This document shows, in pieces, positions 51,003 to 62,185 of a DNA stretch of 64,000 nt (position 1 is its first letter; each line of letters begins with the position of its first letter). The stretch comes from Allolobophora icterica (lineage: Eukaryota > Annelida > Clitellata > Crassiclitellata > Lumbricidae). A program made the position numbers and the translations under genes. Under the pieces are notes generated by a model. It was not told the DNA's origin and did no database searches. It saw only the letters and a program-made list of their open reading frames with translations. The DNA is taken from positions 75,076,736-75,140,735 of the forward strand of contig OY744604.1 of NCBI GenBank assembly GCA_963556255.1. The letters are read 5' to 3'.

Positions 51003-51794
51003 ATGGAGGCGCGGTTAGAAAAGATAGTTCTGAACACAGAAAAGATCGCTCGTAACACGGAGCCTAAAGAGTCATTTAGCATTTTGGTGAGCGAAAGGAG
51101 CACGCAAATTAGAACTAAATTTAATCCTCTGATTCAACTTGACAAAAACAAAAAGTATGAAATGTGTCTTGTTAATCTTGAGACTTATAATTCCTTCCCG
51201 AATATCCATTCTGGAAACAACAAGTTTGTGTATTCGCCGGATAATGGTAGAACGTGGTTTACTATAGAAATCCCAGAAGGAAGTTACGAAATCGTAGATA
51301 TAAACGAACACATTCAGAGAATCATGAAACAATCAGGACATTATGACGAAACGGGAGATGCGTACTGTATAACGTTACAAGCGAACAACAATACTTTGAA
51401 GTCGGTGTTAGATATCGGTGCTAACTATCAGGTTAATATGACAATCAAGAACTCGATTAGAACTGTTTTAGGATTTAATAGCCGAGTATATTCAGAAGGA
51501 TATAACGAATCGGAGAACATAGTGAATATAATGAACGTAAATAGTTTGAGAGTAACCAGTGACGTAATTGGTTCTTCGTACTCTAACGGAACAACGGAAA
51601 ACATTATATATTCCTTTTTCCCGAATGTAGGCCCCGGATACAAGATTATAGAAGTGCCCGTTAATTTAGTATATCTTCCTATTACGCTATTTACGATTTC
51701 AGCAATGGAAACAAAACTTACAGACCAAAATAGAAAACTAATCAACCTTCGAGGAGAGGAGTTGTCGATCAGGTTTAAAATTAGAGAAGTGTGA
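51003..51794 (+). CDS. Minor capsid / penton-like protein, 263 aa
   Basis: Same length as in element 1, with conserved IPEGSYEIVDINEHIQR, FFPNVGPGYKIIE and LINLRGEELSIRF. The start follows a (TA)n tract, TATATATAATGG. Intact. Confidence 0.75.
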   Translation: MEARLEKIVLNTEKIARNTEPKESFSILVSERSTQIRTKFNPLIQLDKNKKYEMCLVNLETYNSFPNIHSGNNKFVYSPDNGRTWFTIEIPEGSYEIVDINEHIQRIMKQSGHYDETGDAYCITLQANNNTLKSVLDIGANYQVNMTIKNSIRTVLGFNSRVYSEGYNESENIVNIMNVNSLRVTSDVIGSSYSNGTTENIIYSFFPNVGPGYKIIEVPVNLVYLPITLFTISAMETKLTDQNRKLINLRGEELSIRFKIREV

Positions 51795-51846
51795 AAATTA
51801 ATTATCGTGGTATTAAAGTTTTTAATTTCAATTATATATATATAAA

Positions 51847-52470
51847 ATGAGCCGATATACGAATGTAAAAGTTAATGTTTCGGAAGGACAAAAAGACAAA
51901 ATTAAACGCTCAGTTGAAGCAGGGACAGGAACGAGCATAAGACTATCTCACGGAGATCTATCCGGGGAACATGTTTTAGCTCTTACACGAGCACAAATTA
52001 ATAAAATGGCGAAAGCATATCAGAATGGAACTGGTACTACGATCAAAATGAGTAAAACGCAAATACACCATAATATGAAAGTCGAAGGTGGTTTTCTTCC
52101 AGCGTTATTACCACTTCTAGCTACAGCTGGAAAATTTCTTCTTTCTAGCGTTCTGCCAAGTCTTGCAACTGGAGCTTTAAGCGGATTAGCGAGTACAGGA
52201 GTTAGCAAGATAATGGGATCGGGAGTTAATGGAGTTGCTTTATACATAAAGAGAGGAGGAAGAAGCTACAAGATGGTTCCACACGCAGCAGGTCTTTACC
52301 TGAAACCGTGGTCAGGATCGGGATTAGACGATGCAGGAGAAGGACTGTACATGCGCAGAGGTTCTGGATTTGTCAATGGTTCAGGATTGATTCTTGGAAA
52401 CGACAATCCCATTTCAAAAGTACTTTCTAGTATTCCAATCCTTGGTCCGATTCTTGGTATGATTCTGTAG
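51847..52470 (+). CDS. pX-like virion protein, 207 aa
   Basis: Homologue of 15198-15794: paired GTGTSIRLSHGDL / GTGTTIKMSKTQI motifs, hydrophobic GGFLPALLPLLATAGKFLL, C-terminal GLYLKPWSGSG / GLYMRRGSG. Preceded by TATATATATAAAATG. Confidence 0.65.
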   Translation: MSRYTNVKVNVSEGQKDKIKRSVEAGTGTSIRLSHGDLSGEHVLALTRAQINKMAKAYQNGTGTTIKMSKTQIHHNMKVEGGFLPALLPLLATAGKFLLSSVLPSLATGALSGLASTGVSKIMGSGVNGVALYIKRGGRSYKMVPHAAGLYLKPWSGSGLDDAGEGLYMRRGSGFVNGSGLILGNDNPISKVLSSIPILGPILGMIL

Positions 52471-52509
52471 AGAGATATTATAAAAATAAATAATATATAT
52501 ACATATATA

Positions 52510-52911
52510 ATGTCGCGATACGGTATGCCAATACACAAGTTTATAACAAAACGCAATTCTCCGAGCAGAGTTAGAACTCGACCAGAATCAGTATTTTGGT
52601 TGCCTAAAGAAGTAACGCATCGGGCTATAAGACAACCGGGCTCACAGCGTTGGGAGATTTTCGCACAACGAGCGATCACAATTCAACCCAGATCATCGGT
52701 ATCGCAAGAGCTAGGATTTGGCGTTCGACTAACTAGGGGAGTGTGTCTAGTCTCGCTTAGACAGGCGATTAAAGAAAAGGGATGTAGCTTGCAAGACTCA
52801 ACCATTTGCGAAGATGTAGAAGACATTGTTATTACTATTCAAAACAATTCCGATTCTGTAGTTATCATTAACGAAAAAGATTCGCTATGCTACATTAATT
52901 ACCACGTTTAA
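52510..52911 (+). CDS. dUTPase-fold-like protein, 133 aa
   Basis: Homologue of 15814-16230. The core ITIQPRSSVSQELGFGVRLTRG ... VVIINEKDSLCYINY keeps the strand pattern. The first third (basic, proline-rich) is poorly conserved. No complete dUTPase catalytic motif. Confidence 0.5.
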   Translation: MSRYGMPIHKFITKRNSPSRVRTRPESVFWLPKEVTHRAIRQPGSQRWEIFAQRAITIQPRSSVSQELGFGVRLTRGVCLVSLRQAIKEKGCSLQDSTICEDVEDIVITIQNNSDSVVIINEKDSLCYINYHV

Positions 52912-52935
52912 ATTTAAAAAATCTTAATAATAATA

Positions 52936-53472
52936 ATGGAATATAAACAAATGGAAAATTCAGCGCAATCGTATCGTTTTAAAAAAATTAACGAAATTCA
53001 AAAAGAAATCGAACAAGAACGCGATAAAAGGACCGCCTTAAGTACAAAGTATCGTAGGAACATAAGAATTATTAGCGTAATCGACAACGCTCTGATAGTA
53101 ACTGTGATGGGCCTCAGCAGCTCGGGACTGGCAGCTCTGGCTACTGTAATTGCAACTCCGGCCATAGCGATAGCAACAGGTACGGCAGTAGGTGTAGGAT
53201 TGTTAATTATTATCGGAGGACAAGTTAGTAAGAAGCTTGCACTGAAATTGACAAAGCACGAAAAGATCAAAACGTTAGCGGAAGCAAAACTAAACACTAT
53301 CAGTAGCCTCATTTCAAAGGCTCTTGTTGACGACAATATTTCAGACGTTGAATATTCGCTAATTCTAAGCGAGTTTGTGAAATTCAACGATATGAAAGAA
53401 AAAATTAAAGATAAAACCAAAGTTAGCACAGAAAAATTAACGTTTAACGAGAACGTTTTAACTGGAACGTAA
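52936..53472 (+). CDS. Two-transmembrane-segment protein, 178 aa
   Basis: Homologue of 16263-16781: N-terminal charged helix (RFKKINEIQKEIEQERDKR), hydrophobic middle (about 50-100), conserved KLNTISSLISKAL and YSLILSEFVKFN. Confidence 0.7.
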   Translation: MEYKQMENSAQSYRFKKINEIQKEIEQERDKRTALSTKYRRNIRIISVIDNALIVTVMGLSSSGLAALATVIATPAIAIATGTAVGVGLLIIIGGQVSKKLALKLTKHEKIKTLAEAKLNTISSLISKALVDDNISDVEYSLILSEFVKFNDMKEKIKDKTKVSTEKLTFNENVLTGT

Positions 53473-53520
53473 ATTGAACGTTCGAAAGCAACGTTCGAAT
53501 TCACGTTCGAATTTACGTTT
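53446..53520 (+). repeat. ACGTTCGAA iterations
   Basis: GAACGTTCGAA, CAACGTTCGAA, CACGTTCGAA, then TTACGTTT, just after the two-TM gene, the same junction as the ACGTTT duplication in element 1. Confidence 0.8.
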
Positions 53521-53557
53521 AAAAAATATAGCTATAAGGTTATATAAATAAAATATA

Positions 53558-54478
53558 ATGTCGTTTCTAAAGATAACCGATCCCGCAAAAAGAGATTTTA
53601 TCGTTGAAGAGTTTCTGAAATCGAAGAAGAATATTCGACAAAACTTTTTATCCCAGAGATTAGGAGATATAGGACTACAACGAGAATTAACGAGATTGTA
53701 CATACCAATAGTCGACTCGCAATCAGCAATTTCAAAAGAACAAAAGGCTTTGTTATCTACTATAAAAGAAAACTCGGCAGAGACAGCTAACGCTTTAAAA
53801 GCGCTTCCCGCTTCTATTTCGACATCGCTAAAAGCCATTCAGTTTCCTCAATACCCTTCGATAGAGGCTTACGGTGAAGACCCGGTAGAAGATATAAAAA
53901 CCTTAGAACTAGGAGATATTGCGGTGAAGTACCTGCAGCAATACGCGTCCGATAAAAAGATGGTAGACACAACGTTCGGTATAAACTCAAAAGACGGTCA
54001 ATTTTATATAGGCGACAGCCCTATATCGATCAACGGCAATAACGTAACGGTAGGTGATAAGACTTACGAAGGAACTCCAGGACTTTGGGAATTATTAACG
54101 ATGGCCAAACCGGACGAGTCGATTTTCAATGCAAACGATCGGGAAGAATATGCCGAGATTCTGACGGTAACGAATGCTATGAGGCAGCCGAAAAATCCAA
54201 GTAAACCAAAATCCTCTAAAGGCTTAAAATATAAAAATATTATTAAACCGATATGGGACGCGATGACGTCAAAGACGCAAGGTGAAGGAATAGGCCTACA
54301 GCGTATCGTTATTCCACAAGATCCTAATGCATTAATAGAAATGTTATCTCTGCGAATGGCTAGCTTCGAGGCGGGCAATACTGGAGTCAGAAATGAGATA
54401 GTTGGTATATGCGACGAGTTACTAAGACAAGGAGCGATAAATAAAAATGAATATAAAAATATAGTGCTATTAATATAA
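53558..54478 (+). CDS. DUF8207-like conserved Polinton protein, 306 aa
   Basis: Homologue of 16884-17765; DUF8207-like block SPISINGNNVTVGDKTYEGT, PGLWELL and a C-terminal block PQDPNALIEMLSLRMAS, GNTGVRNEIVGICDELL. Intact. Confidence 0.75.
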   Translation: MSFLKITDPAKRDFIVEEFLKSKKNIRQNFLSQRLGDIGLQRELTRLYIPIVDSQSAISKEQKALLSTIKENSAETANALKALPASISTSLKAIQFPQYPSIEAYGEDPVEDIKTLELGDIAVKYLQQYASDKKMVDTTFGINSKDGQFYIGDSPISINGNNVTVGDKTYEGTPGLWELLTMAKPDESIFNANDREEYAEILTVTNAMRQPKNPSKPKSSKGLKYKNIIKPIWDAMTSKTQGEGIGLQRIVIPQDPNALIEMLSLRMASFEAGNTGVRNEIVGICDELLRQGAINKNEYKNIVLLI

Positions 54479-54480
54479 AA

Positions 54481-55011
54481 ATGTTAGTAGTAGCTAAAAG
54501 AAGGTATAAGAAACAATACGTTATCGGAGGGGCGGGAATATTCGATGTCGTTTCGGGTTTTTTCAAGAATCTATTTACGTCAAATGCGGCTAAACAAATA
54601 GCGTCTACCGCTCTCAGCGTAGGAAAAGATGCGGCTAAAGACATCGGGAAAAAGGCGCTGGATGTTGGTAAAACTGTCGCTGTTGACGCCGGGAAACGGT
54701 TAGTCGATAAAGCGATTGCTAAAATTATGAGTCCCAAAAATTTACCGACTACAAGTTCACAAACGCTTTCAGCGCTTCCAGCGATTCCAGCGCTTTCAGC
54801 GTTCCAACCGCAGCTGAACGAAGGTAAAGACGTTCTAACTCAAGAAAGTAAAGACGTGCTAACTAGACTAATTAACGACGGAGCGCGTTCGAAGAATACA
54901 AATATAAATAATTTAATGATGGGACACGGTCTGAATTCCAATGCAAGGAGCGCTATTAGAATTCAAGATCTCGTTAGACGTTTAAACGGAGGTGGATTGA
55001 AAGTTGCATAG
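54481..55011 (+). CDS. Small basic amphipathic (core/pVI-like?) protein, 176 aa
   Basis: Homologue of 17767-18180 with longer middle containing imperfect ALPAIPALSAF repeats. Start two bases after the previous stop, in AATATAAAAATG. Confidence 0.65.
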   Translation: MLVVAKRRYKKQYVIGGAGIFDVVSGFFKNLFTSNAAKQIASTALSVGKDAAKDIGKKALDVGKTVAVDAGKRLVDKAIAKIMSPKNLPTTSSQTLSALPAIPALSAFQPQLNEGKDVLTQESKDVLTRLINDGARSKNTNINNLMMGHGLNSNARSAIRIQDLVRRLNGGGLKVA

Positions 55012-55059
55012 GTTATTTATATTTAAATAAAATAAAATCATATATTATTAATAAAAAAA

Positions 55060-56356
55060 ATGCAATCAGATATACTAAGATTCACGGAACAACCTTTGAC
55101 GGACGAGAGTATCGAACGATACGAATTTCACGAGTACGAACCTACTGCGAGAACGAATCTAAACACAACGGGCGAGATTCGTATAAACATTGAACTCCAA
55201 GACTTGTTCAGCCACCCTTCAGAATCGTATTTGCTATTCGAGGGAAGACTGACTAAAGCGGATAACACCGCGTACGTTAATGCCGATGCAGTGGCTGTTA
55301 CGAATAACGGGCAAATGCATCTCTTTAGCCAAATATCGTATTCTCTATCGAATCAAGAAATAGAAACGCTATTTCACCCGGGTCAAGCTACCACGATGCT
55401 CGGATTGCTAAAATACCCAAACGATTTTCAACTGGCACAAGGTTTAAATCAGCTGTGGTATAAAGACAGTGGTGCAACGGCCGTTCTCGCCGATAACACG
55501 GGGTTTGCGGTCAGACAACAGTATCTTATTCGAAAACCAACTGCTAAGGGAACGTTCAGCTTTATAGTTGCATTAAAGCATATCTTCGGTTTTTGCGATG
55601 ATTACGACAAGATTGTTTACGGTTTGAAACATACGCTAACGTTAGTGCGTAAAGCCGACGACGATGCTATTTTTAGAGGCCACGATGCAGCGGCTGGAAA
55701 AGTTGCAATAGAGAAGATGGTTTATGCCGCACGTTATTCCATCCGATATGGAAAAAATGCAGTTGTATAAAACGATCGAATCGAAAGCATCGTTGGCTGT
55801 AGCCTATCGCGCTCGTCAATGCGATACCATAACTGTTCCTCAGTCGACTACTTTCAGCTGGAGACTTAGTGTCAAGACATCTCCGGAAAAACCGAGATAT
55901 ATAATATTAGGGTTTCAGACAAGTCGTGACGGAAATCAAGAAGCTAATCCGTCGATCTTCGACCATTGCGATCTTAAGAACATGTACGTAATGATGAATC
56001 AGGAAAGATACCCGGCTGTGGACTACAACCTATCGTTTCCTAATCAACAATTCTCGAGAGCGTACCGAGCCGCGGCAACGTTTAGCGAGAAATTCTACGG
56101 AATGGATCAGTTGATAACGCAGAGTAATATAACACCGAGTGATTATAAAGAACTATATCCGCTAATGATTTTCGACGTTAGCAAACAATCTGAGCGATTA
56201 AAGTCGTCGGTCGTCGATATTCAGATCAAAGCTATATTTAATACGGCAGTGCCGGCCGAAACCGAAGCTTATGCTATCGTAATTTCGGACAAGTTGCTAG
56301 AGTTTCAATCGGACGGACAGAAGCTAAACGTCGTCTACGGTAGAAGCTCGTCTTAA
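55060..56356 (+). pseudogene. MCP: Major capsid protein, frameshifted
   Basis: Homologue of 18205-19512. The first frame is open 55060-55770 but leaves the homologous sequence near 55710-55722. The remaining capsid sequence (FMPHVIPSDMEKMQLY onward) continues in another frame to 56356. A single small indel in an AGAGAAGATGG stretch explains it. Either the copy is dead or the assembly has an error. Confidence 0.88.
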
Positions 56357-56436
56357 ATCGCCGCGATTTAAATGCTAAATGCTAAGGGTGAAGGCTATGA
56401 ATAAAATGTATTTTTTTCTTAAACATACATAAAGAG

Positions 56437-56979
56437 ATGTTTACTTATATTAGTAATAAGAAGATGAAACTTCCAGAGCTGAGAAGCTTACTGGTCCAGC
56501 ACAACGTTAAGGGTTGTGCTCATCTCAACAAGCCCGAACTTATAGCTCTATTGAGCGCAATGGAGATTCTTGCTCGCGATGTCTCAGAAAAAGAGAAACT
56601 AGAGAAACTAGAGAGACGACAAAGGCAAGAACTGCAGAAAGAGCAGCAGAAAGAATATCGGAAAGAATATCAGAAAGATTATCAGAAAGGATACTGGAAA
56701 GAATATCGGAAAGAACGAATATTGAAAAGAAACTTCCAGGAAGGCGCATATGATAGAGCGAGGTATATCAGAAATCAGCCGAAAAAAGTAGAAATTTTAG
56801 ACCTAGAAACCGGTGATGTTGTCGTGTATCCGTCGATGTACAAAGCAGCTAAGGCGCACGGGTAAAACGCACCAATAATACAATGGTATAATGGAAAAGT
56901 ATGGCGAAATAGATACAAAATTAAGGTGTACGATCGCATTAACGACAAAACTATCGATTCCGTTGTGAATGAGCTGTGA
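56437..56979 (+). pseudogene. SAP/NUMOD1-like protein, interrupted by one stop
   Basis: N-terminal KMKLPELRSLLVQHNVK, LNKPELIALLS resembles the SAP-like start of 19541-20023. A charged repeat (KEYRKEYQKDYQKGYWKEY) and NUMOD1-like block VEILDLETGDVVVYPSMYKAAKAHG follow. TAA at 56863-56865 interrupts; the same frame then continues with the conserved YNGKVWRNRY block to TGA at 56977. Confidence 0.7.
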
Positions 56980-57087
56980 GATTTTGGGGGAAAAATAAAA
57001 TAAATAAAAAATTAAATATAAATAAATATTTGTGTTTTTCTTAAACAACACTTAAAGAAATGAATATATATATGTATATATAAAGGA

Positions 57088-60000
57088 ATGGACTACAAGT
57101 TGAAAACTGTAACAGAATTGAGAGTCATGGCAAAACGGAGCGGCATGGTCGGATATTGGAAACTGCGAAAAGCGGATCTGATTGCTGCTATGAGCAAAGA
57201 TTCTAATGGAGGAGGAACCTTGCTCGACTCTCCAGTTCCCGATATTCGAACCCCAATTCTTACTCCGACCAAGTTCGTTTCCAAGCCAAATAAAGTTCTC
57301 AGTGAGTTGAAAACTAAGGTTAGGTCGAATATTAATTCTTTTGCGGATTGGTTAGTTAGTTACATACCTCGTGAAGTGAAGAAACCTGTGAACGAAAGAT
57401 TGGAATCGTTCAAATCGAAAATAAAGAGTCTCTTTGCTAAAATCAATACAAAGAAGTTTGAAATTCGAAAGACTGCATCGGCTATTAAAGGATTCACTAA
57501 ACAATACACTATCGATGGTTCTTCTGGAATCGATGCCGTGTCTTTTCTTAACGCCGTTAGACCGCAGGTAGTTAGTCTGTTGTCAAGAAATCGTCAGGTC
57601 AAGGTTCAACTCGTTCTTACATGTACCATGGAGCGCGTTGATATGAAATCTGGAGAAGAAGAATCCGCGAATATTCCATTCGTCTCGAAAACTGATGTTG
57701 TTTTAGATGCTACCGATATTAACGAAATATACAATAATGCGATAAATAAGATCCCAGAGACTATGGCCAGTTTTCAGATGCGGGGAAGTAATTGGAGATT
57801 CGCGGCTGTTGTAAAATTAGATGTCAATACTGCTGTTTATAAACCACTGAAAGGCAGTTCTTACATTCCGTTGCCTACAGAACTATCTACCAAAAAGGCT
57901 ATTATCAATATGAAAAACGCTGACGACCAATGTTTCAAGTGGTGCATTACTAGAGCCTTAAATCCAACGGACAATCATCCCGAAAGAATTACGAAAGAAT
58001 TAATCAAACAATCCAAGAAACTCGATTGGAGCGGTATCGAATTTCCGGTTGCTGCGGATGCTAATATAATAAGCAAGTTTGAGAGAAATAATAACATCAG
58101 CGTTGACGTATTCGGTTATGAAAATAAGATAGTATTCCCAATTTATGTGTCGAATCAACGGGATGAGAGGCCCAAGGTTTCTATCGTTGAACTATTGCTT
58201 ATTTCAGACGGAGATAAGAAACATTATTGTTGGATAAAGAATTTCAACAGATTGATGGCTTCACATACATAAAAGTCAACTATATCAATGCACTATTGTA
58301 GAAGATGTTTAAACGGTTATACAAGAATAGAAGCGCTTAATAAACATACCGAGTACTGTTCTCAAAACGCCGCTCAAAAAATAGAAGTCCCAGAACCGGG
58401 AACTACGTTAAGTTTTAAAAATTATAATAGGTCGATGAGAGTTCCCTTTATAGTTTATGCAGATTTCGAATCTTTCATCAAACCTATAGCCACATGCCAG
58501 CCAGATCCTCGCGTGTCTTACACCGATAAATACCAAAAACACACGCCTAGCTCGTTTTGTTATTACGTAAAATGCTTCGACGATATATTATATCAACAAG
58601 ATCCTGTAACGTACACGGCCGAAAGCGAAGACGACGATATCGGTCAAATATTCGTAGAGAGTCTCGAAAAGACTATAAAACGAATATATGATCAGTTTAA
58701 ATTTCCGAAGAAGATGATATTTACTCCAGATGACCGAAAAAAGTTTAAGGAAACTACTTTATGTCATATCTGTGGAGGGGCGTTGGGTACAGATCGGGTT
58801 AGAGACCACTGTCATTTGAGCGGTAAGTTCAGAGGGGCCGCTCATAATGGTTGTAATCTAGACTATAAACTTCCGAAGTTTTTTCCAGTAGTATTCCATA
58901 ATCAGTCCGGATACGACAGCCATCTGTTCATAAAGAAATTGCGAGGTGATCAGAATGAGAAAATTAAATGCATTCCTAATAACGAAGAGAAGTACATATC
59001 GTTTAGCAGAGAAGTGATCGTCGATAAGTTTCTAAACAAAGAAGGGAAAGAAATTAACGTTAAACGTGAATTGCGATTCATCGACAGTTTTAGATTCATG
59101 GCCTCGAGTCTCGATGCTTTATCGAAGAATCTGAAGAAAGAACAATGTAAAAATCTTGGTGCATTATATTCTGGGATACAGCTCGATCTTTTACTCAACA
59201 AGGGATTTTACCCGTATGATTACGTTACTTCCGTCGATAGATTTAAAGAAACCGAACTACCTCCCAAGTCCGCATTCTATTCGAGGCTCAATGATTCAAA
59301 CATTAGCGATGAAGATTACGATCACGCCAATAATGTATCGAATGCTTTCGGATGTAAAACGTTTAGAGAATACCACGACCTGTACAATGTTTCGGACGTT
59401 CTACTCTTAGCCGATATTTTCGAGAACTTTAGAGACGTTTGCATGAAGAATTATAGGCTTGATCCCGCATGGTATTACACTTCACCGGGACTGGCCTGGG
59501 ATGCCGCTTTGAAGTTGACTGATATAAAGTTGGAGTTGTTGAGCGATTACGATATGATTCTGATGATTAAGCAAGGAATAAGAGGAGGGATCAGCACAAT
59601 TTCGAATCGTTATGGGAAAGCCAACAATAAGTATATGACGGAGGATAAATTCGATAGCAGCGAGCCTTCGTCATATATAACTTATCTAGACGCTAATAAT
59701 TTATACGGTTGGGCGATGAGCAAACCTTTACCCACTCGCGGATTTAAATGGATGAGTGAAGCCGAGCTAAATAATTGGAATGTAACGGGATCGTGTATAT
59801 TGGAAGTGGATTTGGAATACCCTCAAGAAATCCACGATCTCCACAACGACTATCCTCTGGCTCCCGAGAGCATCTCGCCGGAATTTACATATAATATACC
59901 AAAACTAATTCCAAACTTGAACGATAAAAAGAAATACGTGGTACACCACGAAAATTTGAAGCTGTACGAAAGTCTCGGGTTGAAAATCGTAAAAATTCAT

Positions 60001-60882
60001 AGAGGGATACTATTCGAAGAAAGCGCTTGGTTGAAGTATTATGTAGATCTAAACACAAACTTGAGAACGAGTGCTACTAATAACTTTGAGAGAGACTTTT
60101 TCAAATTGATGAACAATAGCGTCTTTGGAAAAACCCTTGAAAGGATCGAAAATCATGTAGATATAAAATTGGTATGTAACGAGAAGGAAGCTATTAAGCT
60201 AGCTGCAAAAACGAATTATGACCGCCTAACGATTTTCGACGAGAATCTAATCGCCATTCACATGAAAAGAACGAAGTTGTTTTATAATAAACCGATATAC
60301 CTAGGCATGTGTATATTAGATTTAAGTAAAACTTTGATGTACGATTTCCATTACAATTTTATACGGCAAAAATACGGCGATGGAGCTACATTGTTATTCA
60401 CCGATACAGATTCGTTGGCATATGAAATACAAACAGAAGATTTTTACGAGGATATCGCCGAAGACGTTGCGGTTCGATTCGATACGAGTGATTACCCTGA
60501 AGATCACCCATCGGGTTTAAGAAGCGGAATGAACAAGAAAGTCATCGGTATGTTCAAAGACGAATCAGCAGGAAAACAGATTTTCGAGTTTGTAGGTTTA
60601 AGGGCCAAGTTGTACTCGTATAGAATGGATGGTGAAGATCATAAGAAGTGTAAAGTAATTAAGCAAAATGTTGTTACGAAAACGATAACTCACGATGATT
60701 ATAAAAACTGTCTTTTTACCAAAAGAGAACGACTAAGAAAAATGAACGTTTTTAGATCGTATCATCACGAAATTTATACCGAACAGGTAAATAAAGTTGC
60801 ATTATCCGCGGATGATGACAAACGAGTAATAATGGAAGACGGTATTCATACATTAGCTTACGGACATTACTCGTTACGCTGA
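57088..60882 (+). pseudogene. POLB: Family B DNA polymerase, interrupted by one stop
   Basis: Homologue of 21579-25400, in the opposite orientation relative to the capsid genes. Frame 57088-58272 gives the N-terminus (SAP-like start) to KNFNRLMASHT, then TAA at 58270-58272; the same frame resumes and is open to 60882. Exonuclease (YADFES), zinc CHIC...HCHL, motif A DANNLYGWAM, motif B KLMNNSVFGKT and DTDS motif C are all intact in the second part, whose first ATG is 58288. Translation from there would keep all catalytic motifs but lose the N-terminal 394 residues. It lacks the TQAPAPIP repeats. Confidence 0.92.
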
Positions 60883-60898
60883 GCACGTTGATTATAAA

Positions 60899-61345
60899 AT
60901 GAGTTTTAGAAGTGTTACAGAAATCGACGTTTGCGGAGTCGTGTTGCCGAATGTTCCTTTGTCGAATATACAACTGCTAGACGTCGCCAAGAAGAAACTA
61001 AATATCACAAACTTTAGAGGCGTGTTCCTACGAGACGAGTTGCCCGAGAGACCGAGTAGGCCTACTAACGAAAGCGGCATTCTTAACCTAGATAAATCTA
61101 GTGGAAGCGGGACTCATTGGGTGTGTTGGATCAAGAAGAAAGGCGAAATTTCGGCGAAATATTTCGATGGCTATGGTCTCCCTCCACCTACCGAGCTACT
61201 GAAATATTTACGCAGTCCGGTTTATTATAACAGCGAACGAATACAGCCCGATAACGAAGTGTTTTGCGGTCATCTGTGCTTGTACGTGTTGAAAATGATG
61301 AACGATGGCGCTTATTTTCAAGAAGTTATAAACGGTTTATTTTAA
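60899..61345 (+). CDS. PRO: Adenain-like maturation protease, 148 aa
   Basis: Catalytic His73 (GTHWVCW), Asp90 (KYFDGYG), Gln116 (ERIQ), Cys123 (VFCGHLC). Starts in GATTATAAAATGAG, 16 bp after the PolB stop. Intact. Confidence 0.93.
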   Translation: MSFRSVTEIDVCGVVLPNVPLSNIQLLDVAKKKLNITNFRGVFLRDELPERPSRPTNESGILNLDKSSGSGTHWVCWIKKKGEISAKYFDGYGLPPPTELLKYLRSPVYYNSERIQPDNEVFCGHLCLYVLKMMNDGAYFQEVINGLF

Positions 61346-61376
61346 TATATATATCTATATATATATATATTATAAA

Positions 61377-62066
61377 ATGCCTGTGGATAAATTCGGACAT
61401 ACTGATGTTGGATATTCGGAAAGAGTAATTGCCGGAGGAGTTACACTGTCTCAAGCAAATGCTACTTTCCTTCGTATGGATGGAACAAACGCTGCAACTG
61501 GAAATATTAATTTAGATTCTCATAAAATTGTCAACGTGTTAGATCCTACTAACCCCCAAGATGGTGCTACCAAATATTACGTAGATAATGCTCATAAGAA
61601 ATGTTACCTCGGATATATACCTAATTTAGAAACCGACGAGAGTAGTACCGGTTTCGTCGCTAGTGCCAGTTCACACATCGACGGATATCGAGCGTACGGA
61701 GCGTTTAATAGTCTCAACGCGGATGGTTTGAACGGATCTTGGGTTTCTAATGTGGCTTTAAATAGCTGGATACAGATAAAATGTCCCGAGCCGGTTAAAA
61801 TTTGGAGAATCGCGTTGAAAGCCATCGAAAATGTATATAGAATAGACACGGCGTCTTGGGCCCTATCAGGGCGTAACGATGACGATTCGACATTTACGAG
61901 GTTATTAACGTCGACGACTCCGTTATTGAGAACTGCAACTGCACCGTCATTTTTCAATATTTCAACGAATACTGCGTATCAGTATTACAGATTTACGAAA
62001 ACACCTATTCCCGGTCAGATTAACGTAGGACTTCATAGCATACAATTATACATATACGATACTTAA
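61377..62066 (+). CDS. Short fibre protein with discoidin-like head, 229 aa
   Basis: N-terminal MPVDKFGHTDVGYSERVIAG, GGVTLSQANATFLRMDGTN nearly identical to the next gene. One shaft motif (NPQDGATKYYVD, about 59-70), then immediately the head. Head about 78-229 resembles an F5/8-type C (discoidin) galactose-binding-like domain: YGAFNSLNADGLNGSW, WIQIKCPEPVKIWRIALKA, YQYYRFT. It lacks about 130 shaft residues present in the second copy, as if deleted between repeated YVD motifs. Confidence 0.8.
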   Translation: MPVDKFGHTDVGYSERVIAGGVTLSQANATFLRMDGTNAATGNINLDSHKIVNVLDPTNPQDGATKYYVDNAHKKCYLGYIPNLETDESSTGFVASASSHIDGYRAYGAFNSLNADGLNGSWVSNVALNSWIQIKCPEPVKIWRIALKAIENVYRIDTASWALSGRNDDDSTFTRLLTSTTPLLRTATAPSFFNISTNTAYQYYRFTKTPIPGQINVGLHSIQLYIYDT

Positions 62067-62185
62067 ATCGTGGTAGGCTATTCAGCCTCCTTTGAGCTCA
62101 GGAGCTCACTAGACGATTTGTTCTGATATAAATAAATAAAATAAATATATACATTGTATATTTATTTTGTATATATATACTAAAA
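62067..62185. promoter_or_regulatory. Hairpins between the two fibre genes
   Basis: AAATCGT ... ACGATTT encloses smaller inverted repeats (GGCTATTCAGCC, GAGCTCAGGAGCTC) just after the first stop, a candidate 3'-end structure. A perfect AT-only 12-bp inverted repeat (62138-62149 / 62157-62168) precedes the second gene. Confidence 0.5.

Noticed and set aside
55724..56356. Separate 210-aa gene starting at FMPHVI methionine
   Set aside because: It is the C-terminal half of the frameshifted capsid gene, aligned with residues of the intact copy.
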